From Buxus sempervirens (taxonomy: Eukaryota; Streptophyta; Magnoliopsida; Buxales; Buxaceae): 64,000 nucleotides of DNA. Made by a program: the position numbers and the translations under genes. Shown here one piece after another: positions 1 to 9,784 of the stretch (its first letter is position 1; each line of letters begins with the position of its first letter). The stretch covers positions 14,432,048-14,496,047 of the forward strand of contig OX387194.1 in assembly GCA_947561395.2 (NCBI GenBank). The letters run 5' to 3'. A model generated the notes under the pieces. The model was not told where the DNA came from. It worked only from the letters and a program-made list of their open reading frames with translations, and searched no databases.

Positions 1-1255
1 TAGAAATAATTATGCAAAAGGGCCACTTAGCATTTGCCAAATATGGAATGCCCAAAATGCCCCTACTTAGAAGGGGGGAAAAGGAGAGGGAAACACGTGA
101 GTTTCCCTCTCATTCCCCCTTTTGCTCATCTTCTCCAAAAAACGCAGGGGTCGACGACCAGCCGACCCCTTTTTTTCCCTCCTTTGCCAGCGACCTCTCC
201 CCCTTTTTTTCCTCTCCTTCGCCGCCGACAAATAGCAACCCCTGCTTTGTCCTTTCCTTCCCCATTCTCATTCCCCATTTCTCTCTTCTTCTCCAATAAA
301 ACGCAGAGATCTCGATGGCAACCCCTCTCCTCCTCCATTCTTTTTGCTCATTTTCTCCCTCTCCCTCATTCACTCTCCCTCTATAATCGAAACCCCTTCT
401 ATTTTTTCCGCACATTGAGGCATCCACCAACATTGCTGGTCGTTGGAGAGTCCCTGCCGTCCGGTGACCAAGTTGCTGCCAGCGAGTCTTGCCGCCGTGG
501 GAGTTCACATGTTGCCGCCAGCAACGTTGTGGAGAGGTAAAGTTGCTGTTCGTATACTTTTTTTTTTTTTTAATTTTTTTTTATGGAAACATAGCAATAT
601 TATAACAAATTATAACCCCAAATCACTGCCTAGGAACTCTAAACTCAGTAACTCAAAAATCATCAGTTCTACTATTTGTTTTCTTGAGCTCTTCGTTTTC
701 TTGGTTGTCCTCCTAATTCTTGCTTCTTGATTGAAATTCTATGCATCCAAGTCTTGAGTTTTGAAGCAACTACATTAATTGCATAGAAAGTTTTTAGATT
801 GAAACCACAAATTACAGTACACGGCTGGTATTAGCATAGCATGCACCTGTCCAGCTGATTTACAATTTTGGTTACCCATGACTTTATAGGAGACCAACAT
901 CTTAGAAAAATCACATTCTAAAACAAGATACTTTTATGTGAGCATGCTCCTAGTAGTTAATTAAAAAGGATAATGGGATCCAAAGTTGCACTTGCTTCTC
1001 GTGAATTATTTAATATAACTATGGGGTTCTTTTTTTTTTCTTTTTCTTCGCGAAACTATACTTCTACATTTAAATGGATCAATGGATAATCCCTTATCCA
1101 GTAATTGTATATTATATCTTCTTTTTTTTTTTTTTGAAACCAGATGTTTTGTGTTCTTTGTTTCATATTATTGCCAAGATGATGAGTTAGAACTGATGTA
1201 GAACTTAATTGATTTCTAGTATTGAATGGTTTCAAGTTAATTAATAGAGTACTAC
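1..1255. other. Non-coding sequence, no gene recognised
   Basis: Bases 100-540 are rich in C and T and include a diverged direct repeat around the string AACGCAG (near 140 and 300). Open frames here are low-complexity and overlap on both strands, so I do not call a protein. A GAG|GTAAAG splice-donor-like site lies near 537-540 after GC-rich sequence, so part of this could be the 5' leader of a lost gene or element. Bases 541-1255 are AT-rich with poly-T runs. The block ends at base 1256, where the LTR of Tat copy A begins. Confidence 0.4.
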
Positions 1256-1707
1256 TGTAGACACCCCAAAATTGCATGATTTTTGATAAATCTTGAAGGA
1301 GAGATATTTTATTGTAATTTTCAATTCTTAGCATTGGGTTTGAGATCCTTAACCCATTTGAATCCAAAACCACAAAGGAAAAGGCTCGAATTCAACCTTT
1401 TGTGCAAAGTCAAACTTTTTCCGGTTGAATTTTGTTGACTTTTGACCCCAGAAAATGAAATATTTTTTAAAGCAAGATTTCAAGATAATTTTTCCCAGTT
1501 ATCAGCTTTTTAGCAATGTTATTGCATAAATGAATTTTTTGAGATTTTAAATCTTGACGAATACCTTGGTATTAACATATTGAACCTTTTTATCAGATCT
1601 GAAAAACCGGAATTTTGCCTTGAACTGAAAAGTTGACTTCTTATTCACTTGGAATTTGGGTCTGGAACTATTTTTAATGGATTCAAATGGGGGGGGGGGG
1701 GTGTTTG

Positions 1708-1789
1708 CTTATTTACATGTAATATCTTAAGTAAATGGAGATTAAAAAATACGAGGACATTTACTTAAGTGATATTACATGTAAATAAG
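1708..1789. repeat. Foldback (inverted repeat) of 30-32 bp arms
   Basis: Arms 1708-1737 and 1758-1789 are complementary apart from a 2-bp insertion, and are separated by a 20-nt A-rich loop. It follows a run of 13 G (1689-1701). Related sequence (ACTTAAGT... ATGTAAATAAG) occurs near 32945 and 55440 inside gypsy LTRs. It is seen only in copy A of this Tat LTR. Confidence 0.7.
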
Positions 1790-1840
1790 TATTGCTTGTG
1801 GTCAGTGCCATGCAGAAGCTGTGCAGAGAGTCATTTTTCT

Positions 1841-1949
1841 TTGTATCCGACATAAAAGTTCGGATAAGAGCTTTTTCCTGTGTATCTGACAGATAATGTC
1901 GGATACAAAGGCTTTTGTTTGTATCCGACATGAGTTGCCGGATACAAGT
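1841..1949 (+). promoter_or_regulatory. Three-unit dyad array in the U3 of Tat LTR copy A
   Basis: Three dyads start near 1841, 1880 and 1919 (39-bp period). Each is TGTATCCGAC, a short spacer, then a complement ending GGATACA. The array ends 165 bp before the TATA box at 2114. The same arrangement is present in copies B and C. A role as a promoter element is inferred from the fixed position. Confidence 0.6.
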
Positions 1950-2113
1950 GTTTTGCTGCAAACTTTGAAAATCCTTAGAATTTTCACTTTTTTTACTATT
2001 TTAAAAATCTCTATGAGTGGGAATTCTCGAAAATAGCCTTAGGGTTAAGTGGAGGGATTCTAGACACATCCTTGTATCTACCATTAGGGTTCCTCTTTGC
2101 CCTAATCTTTGCC

Positions 2114-2121
2114 TATAAATA
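2114..2121 (+). promoter_or_regulatory. TATA box of Tat LTR copy A
   Basis: TATAAATA in the context GCCTATAAATAGGAGG. It is conserved at 20647-20654 and 52914-52921 (both minus) in the other LTR copies. Transcription would start near 2145. A consensus splice donor, CAG|GTAAGC, follows at 2214/2215. Confidence 0.7.
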
Positions 2122-3459
2122 GGAGGCCCCTCTTCAAGCAAATGGCCAAGAATTGGAGATTGAAGAGGTCCAAGTAAAGAAGGGAACCTCTGCTCCATTG
2201 CTTCCAGAACCCAGGTAAGCCTTAACCTTCTTTTACTTTTATGTTCTTAAATTCTAGAATTAGTCTCTTCTTCTTTCTTTCTGTAGAATAATGGTCTGAA
2301 TGTGTTTCGAACCCCATTCCCTACTCAAAGTACCTCAAGACTATCTTTAGTCGTAAAACGTGAAGAGAAATCTAGGGGAAACGAGAATGGGAATGGAACC
2401 TTAGTTCTAGAACCCTTTTAATGGCCTATTGTTGTGTGAAACCCCATTTCCTACTCAAAGTACCTCAAGATTATTTCTAGCCGTAAAAGGTGAAGAGAGA
2501 ACTAGGGGAAACGAGAATGGGAATGGAACCTTAGTGATTAGAACCCCCATTTGATTGATATGTTTTGAATGTTATATGTTGTAATGTGTTGGTTAATTTA
2601 AAGATATGATTTTTACACATGCACACATCGCACTCGTTTTGTCGAAATAGGCTTATATTTTGGATCTATCATACTCATTATGGTAGATCTGAAATGAATG
2701 GCCCCAAATATTTCTTGAACATTTCTGAATGGTTTTCAAATGAATACAAGCAAGTTTCTCCTTGGATATAGAAGACCCCTCGGTCTAATCTCTCTGTTTT
2801 GGGCATTTTTGCTCAATTTTGGGGGTTTTGGTATATTCTCTCCAATCAAAGAGAATGGTGAGCCAAATTCGTACCCTATTTCCTTCTTGAGGTTTTTCAA
2901 TACTTTTTCAAATGATTTTGGTTTGGATTGCATGGATTAAACACACTTGATCACTGTTTTGGGTTGATTTTACTTAAAAATGTCAAAACTAGACAGCATC
3001 TGTACCCTAACTTCGGACACTCATAACTTCATCATCCAGATGAATTTTGGAGTGATTTTAAAAACATGTGAAAGGTGAGACTATCTAGTTCTTGTCTGTA
3101 AAATTTCAGCCATTTTTATGAAGTGGATTTTTGACACCATTTGATCAAAGTTGAGAGGTCAGTTCAGGTTAGATTGCTGAACCTGTCATTTTGAATGAGC
3201 ACCATCTGCTCGTTTTAAGTCCGATTTGAGTGATTTTGATTTCTGTGTTTTCCTTTATGAGTATACTTTCAAATCCAATTAGTTTCAAAAATTTTTGATT
3301 TCATTTGTGCCTTGTGTGTCTGATTTACTCAAAACTGCCCTATAGCACAAGTTCGTGAGGTCGTACAAGTCACATCCGAATGAATTTAGGTGTAAGGCTT
3401 ATTTCATTTGAAAGATGGCACCATGTACTTCATTCTTCCAAATTTTCAAAGATTTATAT

Positions 3460-4739
3460 TGAAATAGTAGAGGACTACTCTTTAGGTCCACGATCAACAA
3501 CAATTCAGAATTTAACAATGCGGAAACATACACACAGAGAGAATTATACGAGGAAACCTGAATCCAGATCCAGGAAAAACCTCGAGTCTATATGAGGCGA
3601 CTAACCCTTCGAAATTCCACTATTGAATGAAAAGACAATTACAAAGGAGCGCATACTTAACCTTTACAATTGAACTCACTCAACAGCAAACCACAGTTCG
3701 AATCCACGAACTGCAACACAGCTTGAATCCACAAGCTGCAGAACACGATCAATCCAGATTGCAAACAATCACTCACCAGTGATCCACAGTTCAAATCCAC
3801 GAACTGCAACACAGCTTGAATCCACAAGCTGCAGAACACGATCAATCCAGATTGCAAACAATCACTCACCAGTGATCCACAGTTCGAATCCACGAACTGC
3901 AACACAGCTTGAATCCACAAGTTGCAGAACACGATCAATCCAGATCGCAACAATCACCTCAGAATCCACTGAGACGATCCAATGCAGTAGGAATCCACCT
4001 ACGCATCCAGCAAAGCCGATCACCAGTCCAGGCGATCACACGATCAGATGAAGTTCCGAATTGAAGAAGAATCCTCTACCTTCAATTCCAAGTGATCTAT
4101 CTCAGATCTCCCCCTCACTCGATCGCCGACTCTCTAAAGAATATTTGATCGAATCTCAAACACCTCAAGATCCGAAATCAAATTGATCCAAAGAAAAAGT
4201 CACTTCTAAAAATTATAGCACGTCTATTTAAAGGAGAAAACTCAGATCGCGTCGAGCGCTGGTGGCGTCGTGGTGCGATCGGGGTAGACGGCTGGAAGCG
4301 AACTCAAGTCCCGCTCAGAACAAGTTGAATCAGTTAAGGGCGCGCTGCCAACGAGCTGCTAGCGGGAGAGAACGCGGCATGTGCACAGCTGATCATATAA
4401 TCTTCAATCTCGCTCTGCGCTACCAGCGGCGTGTCGGCATCGCCTTACGACGCTAGTGCACGTGCCTTACTTTCAAAGCACTGATTCACTTATGCGCTGC
4501 CAGCGGAGTGGCAGCGGCATTGATCTTCGCAAGTGCCTTTACAAGAAATGCTCTATTTAGAAAATCTTTCATTTCCTTGAGCTACCAGCGGCGTGGTAGC
4601 TGTGTGGCAGCATCGTCTTCTTCTTCTTTACTAAATTCACTGAATTTTCATTATTTAATCTGCACATCTTGAAGATTTATGAGAAGACATAATTTGTCAA
4701 ACATTTGCCATAAAAGGAGTGTGAGTTTTCACACTTACA
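3460..4739 (-). repeat. Left LTR of the inverted-LTR element (1280 bp)
   Basis: On the minus strand it starts TGTAAGTGTGAAAAC at 4739 and ends ...CTACTATTTCA at 3460. The PPT complement is at 4740-4752. It contains three tandem 93-bp units (starts 3691, 3784, 3877), where the right LTR has two. That difference accounts for most of the 96-bp length difference between the LTRs. The short ORFs across this LTR are by-products of the 93-bp (31-codon) periodicity. Confidence 0.85.
3694..4037 (-). repeat. Twelve-hairpin array with constant loop, left LTR
   Basis: Plus-strand hairpins share the loop AATCCA (TGGATT in the LTR sense strand; AGTCCA in the last). The stems differ: CAGTTCG/CGAACTG (3694-3713), CAGCTTG/CAAGCTG (3719-3738), CGATC/GATTG (3746-3761), the same trio repeated twice to 3947, CTCAG/CTGAG (3958-3973), GTAGG/CCTAC (3987-4002) and GATCACC/GGCGATC (4018-4037). 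A few stems contain a single G-T pair or mismatch. Confidence 0.8.
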
Positions 4740-5118
4740 ATCTCCCCCTTGGCAAATTCCTGACAACAACCTTAAAACAGTGTTTAATATCAAACTTAGT
4801 TAATATTGATTTCCATTTAAGAATTTTAAAACCACACTGATAAGGAGAGACACAATGATTTTAGAGAATCCAGAATTTCATTCATTCAAAAGGATATACA
4901 TTGTTCCAACAGATATATACACAGTTATATACACATCCAACCAACCAACATAAAACTTCCCTTACAAACCCACAGAAAACTCCTCCATAAGCCAACTTTC
5001 AGAAACATAACAAATACACAACACATAGAGAAAGAAAGAAAGAAAAAAATAACAAGCAGCAAGCAGCAGCAGCAACCCAGCAGAACCATCAACAGAAACA
5101 TTAACCCCAGCAGCATCA

Positions 5119-6408
5119 TCATCCAAAAAACTCCCCCTTTCTGGAAGGTGGTTTGGGTTCCCAAGTCCTTGAGTAATGCTTGTATGCGTCTTGAGACCTG
5201 GAGTGCAGCCAACAGAGTTTGTGATCCATCTCCAGCTGAGTCTTCCGAATGCTTTCCAGAAAATGATCAGCTTCATTTTGCATTTGTTGCTGAGCAGCAA
5301 CATCCCTTTGTACCTCACCACAGGTAAAATCAACATCCTTTGCCAGTTTCTCCAGCTTCTCTTGGGTCTCTGATTTGAACATGCTCATCATGAGCATGTG
5401 AGCCCTAACTTCAGAATTGAAAGCCTCCTGGGAGGCTTGCATGGAATACAGTTTTTCCATAATTGCCACAGCATCAGAGCTGGACAAAGAGGACTGAGAA
5501 GAAGAGGGTTCAGAAGACACCAAACGAAAAGGATTTGCTCGTTTACTTCTAGTCAGGGTGGAGGAATCAATGGGAGGTCTGGGATGAAGGATCATTTCAG
5601 CAGGATCAGGGAGTACCCCCTGATGAATACACAGGTAAGTGATGAATATGCCAAAAGGAAGAGCAGCAGTCTTGGATTTTAAATTCCGAGACTGAAGGAT
5701 CTGATGGAATATGATGGAGGGAATACAGACACTGTCTTTGTTCCAGAGAGCATGAAGAAGTCTTGCTCTTGAGTGAGAAATCTCAGAATGGTGATCTGAG
5801 GGAACAAGAGAAGCACACACAAACAGATTCAAGATCCGGAGAAGATCTTGAAGAGAGCCATGAGGAAGGTAGTTGGGCTTGTTTTTGATGGAAGTAGGAG
5901 CACCCGGAACAATTAGAGAATGAATAATAGACTCCATCAAAGGATCAGTATGAGAATCAAGAAAGTTAAAGGAAGGAGAATCAACAAGGGGCAGTTCGAG
6001 AAGAGAGGAGATAATCTCTTTCGAGAAGTCAAAAGAGATACCCCTGACATATGCTTTGACATAGCCTTGATTGGCAAGATGAAGATTGTGAAGGTTCGAA
6101 TAAAATTCTCGGACCAAGTCCGGATATGCAAAACCATTGACCAAAGCAAATTTTGTCCAACCATTGTCCGAAAACAATGAGTAGAGAGGAGATTCAGAAA
6201 AAGACTCAAGCTTAATGGCCCTTTCCAACAGAAGTGGCCTATGCTTGAAGAACTCATTAAAATCAGAAAAACCATTACCAATGAATGGTTCAGAGGACTG
6301 AGAAGGGGATGGGGGTCTCACTGGAGGAGAAGAGATAACAGGAGAAGACCTCATAGGAGGAGAAGATGTGGAAGGAGAATCAGTCCTCGATTTTCTCTTG
6401 AGAGGCAT
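5119..6408 (-). CDS. Putative plant-transposon-domain protein carried by the inverted-LTR element
   Basis: An uninterrupted 429-residue frame starting MPLKRKSR. Residues 1-45 are Ser/Pro/Arg-rich and look disordered. Residues about 50-290 resemble the poorly characterised family often named 'putative plant transposon protein domain', with the pattern LVREFYSNL ... YVRGISFDFS ... LHALWNKDSVCIPSIIFHQI. Residues about 300-330 are Ser-rich. Residues about 340-410 are charged and probably coiled coil. No catalytic motif of a known transposase, reverse transcriptase or integrase is visible, so I give no enzymatic function. It has the same orientation as the left LTR and ends about 380 bp inside it. 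A TATA box lies about 300 bp upstream. A frame this long in an element lacking gag and pol suggests recent insertion or selection. The family call is from sequence pattern only. Confidence 0.6.
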   Translation of the reverse strand: MPLKRKSRTDSPSTSSPPMRSSPVISSPPVRPPSPSQSSEPFIGNGFSDFNEFFKHRPLLLERAIKLESFSESPLYSLFSDNGWTKFALVNGFAYPDLVREFYSNLHNLHLANQGYVKAYVRGISFDFSKEIISSLLELPLVDSPSFNFLDSHTDPLMESIIHSLIVPGAPTSIKNKPNYLPHGSLQDLLRILNLFVCASLVPSDHHSEISHSRARLLHALWNKDSVCIPSIIFHQILQSRNLKSKTAALPFGIFITYLCIHQGVLPDPAEMILHPRPPIDSSTLTRSKRANPFRLVSSEPSSSQSSLSSSDAVAIMEKLYSMQASQEAFNSEVRAHMLMMSMFKSETQEKLEKLAKDVDFTCGEVQRDVAAQQQMQNEADHFLESIRKTQLEMDHKLCWLHSRSQDAYKHYSRTWEPKPPSRKGEFFG

Positions 6409-6708
6409 GGTGAAGATTTAAAAAAATGAAAGAGAAAGAACAAACAGACAGAAACAAACAATGAACGATAAAGCCCTAATGGCAGAACAATCTACCAAAC
6501 CCTAGCTTAGAATAACGAGAGAAGACTACTGAACTAGGAAGCAGAAAATGAAGAAGCAAGATGAAGACAATAAAAAAATTTTACCTGAACAGTGAACAAG
6601 GTGGCGGAAAGAAGGCACGAAGGCAGAGAAAGATCACGACGCGAGGAGCGAGGTGAAAAGCAGAGAGGGTAAAAAACAGAGGTAAAAAAAAATGAACCAG
6701 ATTTCCCC

Positions 6709-6716
6709 TATTTATA
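6709..6716 (-). promoter_or_regulatory. TATA box upstream of the internal ORF
   Basis: On the minus strand the sequence is CCCTATAAATAGGGG, about 300 bp upstream of the ATG at 6408, followed by a T-rich leader. A CAG|GTAAAA donor-like site lies near 6584-6586 (minus), so the leader may be spliced. This suggests the ORF has its own promoter separate from the LTR. Confidence 0.5.
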
Positions 6717-7344
6717 GGGAAAAAGAATTCGCTGCTAGCGTGCATCCAGCGACGCTTACCACGGCAGGTGCCAAAGCACGAAATAGAGGAAAGGCTACCA
6801 GCACGCTTCTAGCGACGTAGAAGGTGCACATGCACACTCAGAAAGAAATACACTTATAAGGCAAAAATTTATCAAAAGAGTTTGAACTATTCTTCATGAA
6901 AAAAAATCATACTTCTAAATACAAAGCTAAGATTTTAACTAAACTAAAATCATCCAGATAATCAACTGTTATTCAATCCAAGAAGTACTTATTCACAAAA
7001 CTGATCTTAAGGAACCTATCGAGGTTAATTCAGATGTGACACATTTCATATCTATGACCAAAATTCCTTCATGGTTTCTCATACTATAAATTTTCTTCAA
7101 GATATTGAGCTCATATGCATATTAATTAGTCAATGTTTGTGTAGTGTGTGAAAAATATATATATATTTTTTTTGACTTTTACACTTTATACATATGGAAG
7201 GCTATTTTAGTGTAATCATACTTGGAAAGTATAGACATACTCCAACTTCATTTTGGTGGCTTTCGCACATCAAAGATATGTAGCCTTTTCTGATCTCTTT
7301 TTCTTTTCTTTTTGTAGAAGGCATTGACCATTAAAAAACCTGAG

Positions 7345-7482
7345 TTTACAATTCATTCAAAAAGAGTATACATTGTTCCAATAGATATATACACAGATAT
7401 ATACACATCCAACCAACCAATATAAAACTTCCCTTACAAACCCACAGAAAACTCCTCTACAAGCCAACTTTCAGAAACATAA
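7345..7482 (-). repeat. Local fold-back segment at the right-arm junction
   Basis: This segment matches 4873-5009 in the same orientation and is inverted relative to about 7622-7760 in the right arm. It is joined to the plus-oriented right arm at 7482-7485 with almost no intervening sequence (ACATAACAA then GAAAGGGGG). It marks the point where the sequence changes strand, as expected for a template switch or self-primed synthesis. Confidence 0.7.
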
Positions 7483-7889
7483 CAAGAAAGGGGGATTTTT
7501 TTGGATGATGATGCTGCTAGGGTTGATGTTTCTGTTGATGGTTCTGCTGGGTTGTTGCTGCTACTTGCTTCCTGCTTGCTGCTTGTTATTTTTTCTCTCT
7601 ATGTGTTGTGTATTTGTTATGTTTCTGAAAGTTGGCTTGTAGAGGAGTTTTCTGTGGGTTTGTAAGGGAAGTTTTATGTTGGTTGGTTGGATGTGTATAT
7701 ATCTGTGTATATATCTGTTGGAACAATGTATACTCTTTTTGAATGAATGAAATTCTGGATTCTCCACAATCATTGTGTTTCTCCTTATCAGTGTGGTTTT
7801 TAAAATTCTTAAATGGAAATCAAGATTAACTGAGTTTGATATTAAACACTGTTTTAAGGTTGTTGTCAGGCATTTGCCAAGGGGGAGAT

Positions 7890-9073
7890 TGTAAGTGTGA
7901 AAACTCACACTCCTTTTATGGCAAATGTTTGACAAATTATGTCTTCTAATAAATCTTCAAGATGTGCAAATTAAATAATGAAAATTCAGTGAATTTAGTA
8001 AAGAAGAAGAAGACGATGCTGCCACACAGCTACCACGCCGCTGGTAGCTCAAGGAAATGAAAGATTTTCTAAATAGAGCATTTCTTGTAAAGGCACTTGC
8101 GAAGATCAACGCCGCTGCCACTCCACTGGCAGCGCATAAGTGAATCAGTGCTTTGAAAGTAAGGCACGTGCACTAGCGTCGTAAGGCGACGCCGACACGC
8201 CGTTGGTAGCGCAGAGCGAGATTGAAGATTATATGATCAGCCGTGCACATGCCGCGTTCTCTCCCGCTAGCAGCTCGCTGGCAGCGCGCCCTTAACTGAT
8301 TCAACTTGTTCTGAGCGAGACTTGAGTTCGCTTCCAGCCGTCTACCCCGATCGCTTCACGACGCCACCAGCGCTCGACGCGATCTAAGTTTTCTCCTTTA
8401 AATAGACGTGTTGTAATTTTTAGAAAAGACTTTTTCTTTGGATCAATTTGATTTCGAATCTTGAGGTGTTTGAGATTCGATCAAATCTTCTTTAGAGAGT
8501 CGACGATCGAGTGAGGGGGAGATCTGAGATAGATCACCTGGAATTGAAGGTAGAGGATTCTTCTTCAATTCGGAACTTCATCTGATCGTGTGATCGCCTG
8601 GACTGGTGATCGGCTTTGTTGGATGCATAGGTGGATTCCTACTGCATTGGATCGTCTCAGTGGATTCTGAGGTGATTTTTGCGATCTGGATTGATCGTGT
8701 TCTGCAGCTTGTGGATTCAAGCTGTGTTGCAGTTCGTGGACTCGAACTGTGGATCACTATTGAGTGATTGTTTGCGATCTGGATTGATCGTGGTTTGCAG
8801 CTTGTGGATTCAAGCTGTGTTGCAGTTCGTGGATTCGAGCTGTGGATTGCTGTTGAGTGAGTTCAATTGTAAAGGTTAAGTATGTGCTCCTTTGTAATTG
8901 TCTTTTCATTCAATAGTGGAAATTCAAAGGGTTAGTCGCCTCGTATAGACTCGAGGTTTTTCCTGGATCTGGATTCAGGTTTCCTCGTATAATTCTCTGT
9001 ACATGTTTCCGCATTGTCAAATTCTGAATTGTTGTAGATCGTGGACCTATAGAGTAGTCCTCTACTCTTTCAT
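7890..9073 (+). repeat. Right LTR of the inverted-LTR element (1184 bp)
   Basis: It starts TGTAAGTGTGAAAAC after the PPT (7878-7889) and ends ...CTACTCTTTCA. It is very similar to the complement of 3460-4739, with scattered substitutions and one fewer 93-bp unit. A weak TATA-like TTTAAATAG lies near 8397. Sequence on its outer side resumes Tat LTR copy A at 9079. Confidence 0.85.
8592..8842 (+). repeat. Nine-hairpin array with constant TGGATT loop, right LTR
   Basis: Nine successive hairpins occur in about 250 bp: GATCGCC/GGTGATC (8592-8611, loop TGGACT), TAGG/CCTA (8628-8641), CTCAG/CTGAG (8656-8671), CGATC/GATCG (8682-8697), CAGCTTG/CAAGCTG (8705-8724), CAGTTCG/CGAACTG (8730-8749, loop TGGACT), then CGATC/GATCG (8775-8790), CAGCTTG/CAAGCTG (8798-8817) and CAGTTCG/CGAGCTG (8823-8842). 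Other loops are TGGATT. Order and orientation match the left LTR. Confidence 0.85.
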
Positions 9074-9765
9074 ATATGGAGCCAATTATCGCAAATAGGT
9101 TTGCAAAGTTGCCCAGTTGCCACTTTTATCAACTTATAACAGTGAATTTCAAACAAGCATAGCTCTTAGGATTTTAACCGGATCTACTTGAAAATTTTCC
9201 TAAGTCTTCTATTTATCATAATCTTTCAAATGGATTTCGTTTGATTCAATTTAAATTTGATTTGGATGATTTCAAGACAAATGGCTCCATCTTTTACCGA
9301 ATTTTCCGGATTTGTCTTAAATTGGTTGTGTTCAATTTTTGCTTTGATTTCCATTTAATAGTGATGTCCCAGAAGTGATACTTCCATAAAAGAAAGTCTA
9401 AGATTCATTGGACTTCTCATGTGGAGGGATCATACATGTGTTTAATCCTTTTCAAGCCTTTTTTATTATTTTCATTAGCAAGCTTTCTTTATTTTGAGCA
9501 TGAACAACACTTGGCAACCACCTTGTGTGGGTGAATGGGGGTGCCTAACACCTTCCCCCATTCATAATCTAATCCCCTTACGCATCTCTGGATTTTTATT
9601 TTTAAGTGGAATTCTTTTTAATCTGGATTTACCCTGTTGTGCTTATTTTGATGATTTTTGTGTCCATTCACACCCTAAAAAGAATGGTGGCGACTCTTCC
9701 CTTTTTTTCGAATCCCGTGTGATGACCGGAAAGTCACGAGATTGATTTTTCCCATGTCTCACAAC

Positions 9766-9784
9766 TGGCGACTCTGTTGGGGAC
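9766..9784 (+). promoter_or_regulatory. Primer-binding site of Tat copy A
   Basis: TGGCGACTCTGTTGGGGAC lies two bases after the LTR end (9763). The initial TGG matches the complement of a tRNA CCA tail. Tat elements such as Ogre are known to use tRNA-Arg; I cannot confirm the tRNA from this sequence. Confidence 0.65.

Larger units (their letters stand above)
3460..9073. mobile_element. Non-autonomous LTR element with inverted LTRs (palindromic insertion)
   Basis: The unit is bounded by TG at 3460 and CA at 9073 and flanked by a perfect 5-bp duplication, TATAT (3455-3459 and 9074-9078). Its two LTRs are inverted: left 4739 to 3460 reads minus, right 7890 to 9073 reads plus. Each is preceded on the inside by a purine-rich PPT (CCAAGGGGGAGAT). 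Both outer termini are therefore the U5 (3') ends of an LTR. The inverted arms continue beyond the PPT to about 5130 on the left and 7485 on the right. The centre carries one ORF (5119-6408, minus), its upstream TATA box, and about 500 bp of unrecognised sequence (6840-7340). No gag or pol is present. PPT and LTR ends resemble Ty1/copia elements, but the family assignment is inference. It inserted into Tat LTR copy A. Confidence 0.85.
1256..9763 (+). mobile_element. 5' LTR of a Tat-lineage Ty3/gypsy element (copy A), interrupted
   Basis: The LTR begins TGTAGACACCCCAAA and ends TCTCACA, the same termini as the copies at 18734-21054 and 50871-53332. Two bases after its end (9766) is a primer-binding site starting TGG, so this is a 5' LTR and not a solo LTR. 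A 5614-bp element plus its target duplication (3460-9078) splits it; without that insertion the LTR is about 2.9 kb. It contains a dyad array (1841-1949), a TATA box (2114-2121) and a CAG|GTAAGC splice donor at 2214/2215, all conserved in the other copies. It is longer than the other copies partly because of extra sequence around 1300-1800. The Tat assignment comes from the related element at 50871-64000, which has the diagnostic second RNase H. Confidence 0.85.

Noticed and set aside
12-540. Overlapping frames near the left edge as a gene
   Set aside because: Four frames overlap on both strands in CT-rich sequence and none matches a known domain.
3691-3965. Regularly spaced repeats as a possible CRISPR array
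   Set aside because: Units are contiguous 93-bp tandem copies without unique spacers, inside a plant LTR.
3657-4051. Open frames on both strands over repeats in the left LTR (and 8679-8879 in the right)
   Set aside because: They exist because the 93-bp unit is a multiple of three; composition follows the hairpin repeats and no protein family is recognisable.
9494-9745. 83-codon frame in the end of the Tat LTR
   Set aside because: It lies in the conserved U5 sequence of the LTR; the same sequence in copies B and C is not open, so it is unlikely to be coding.
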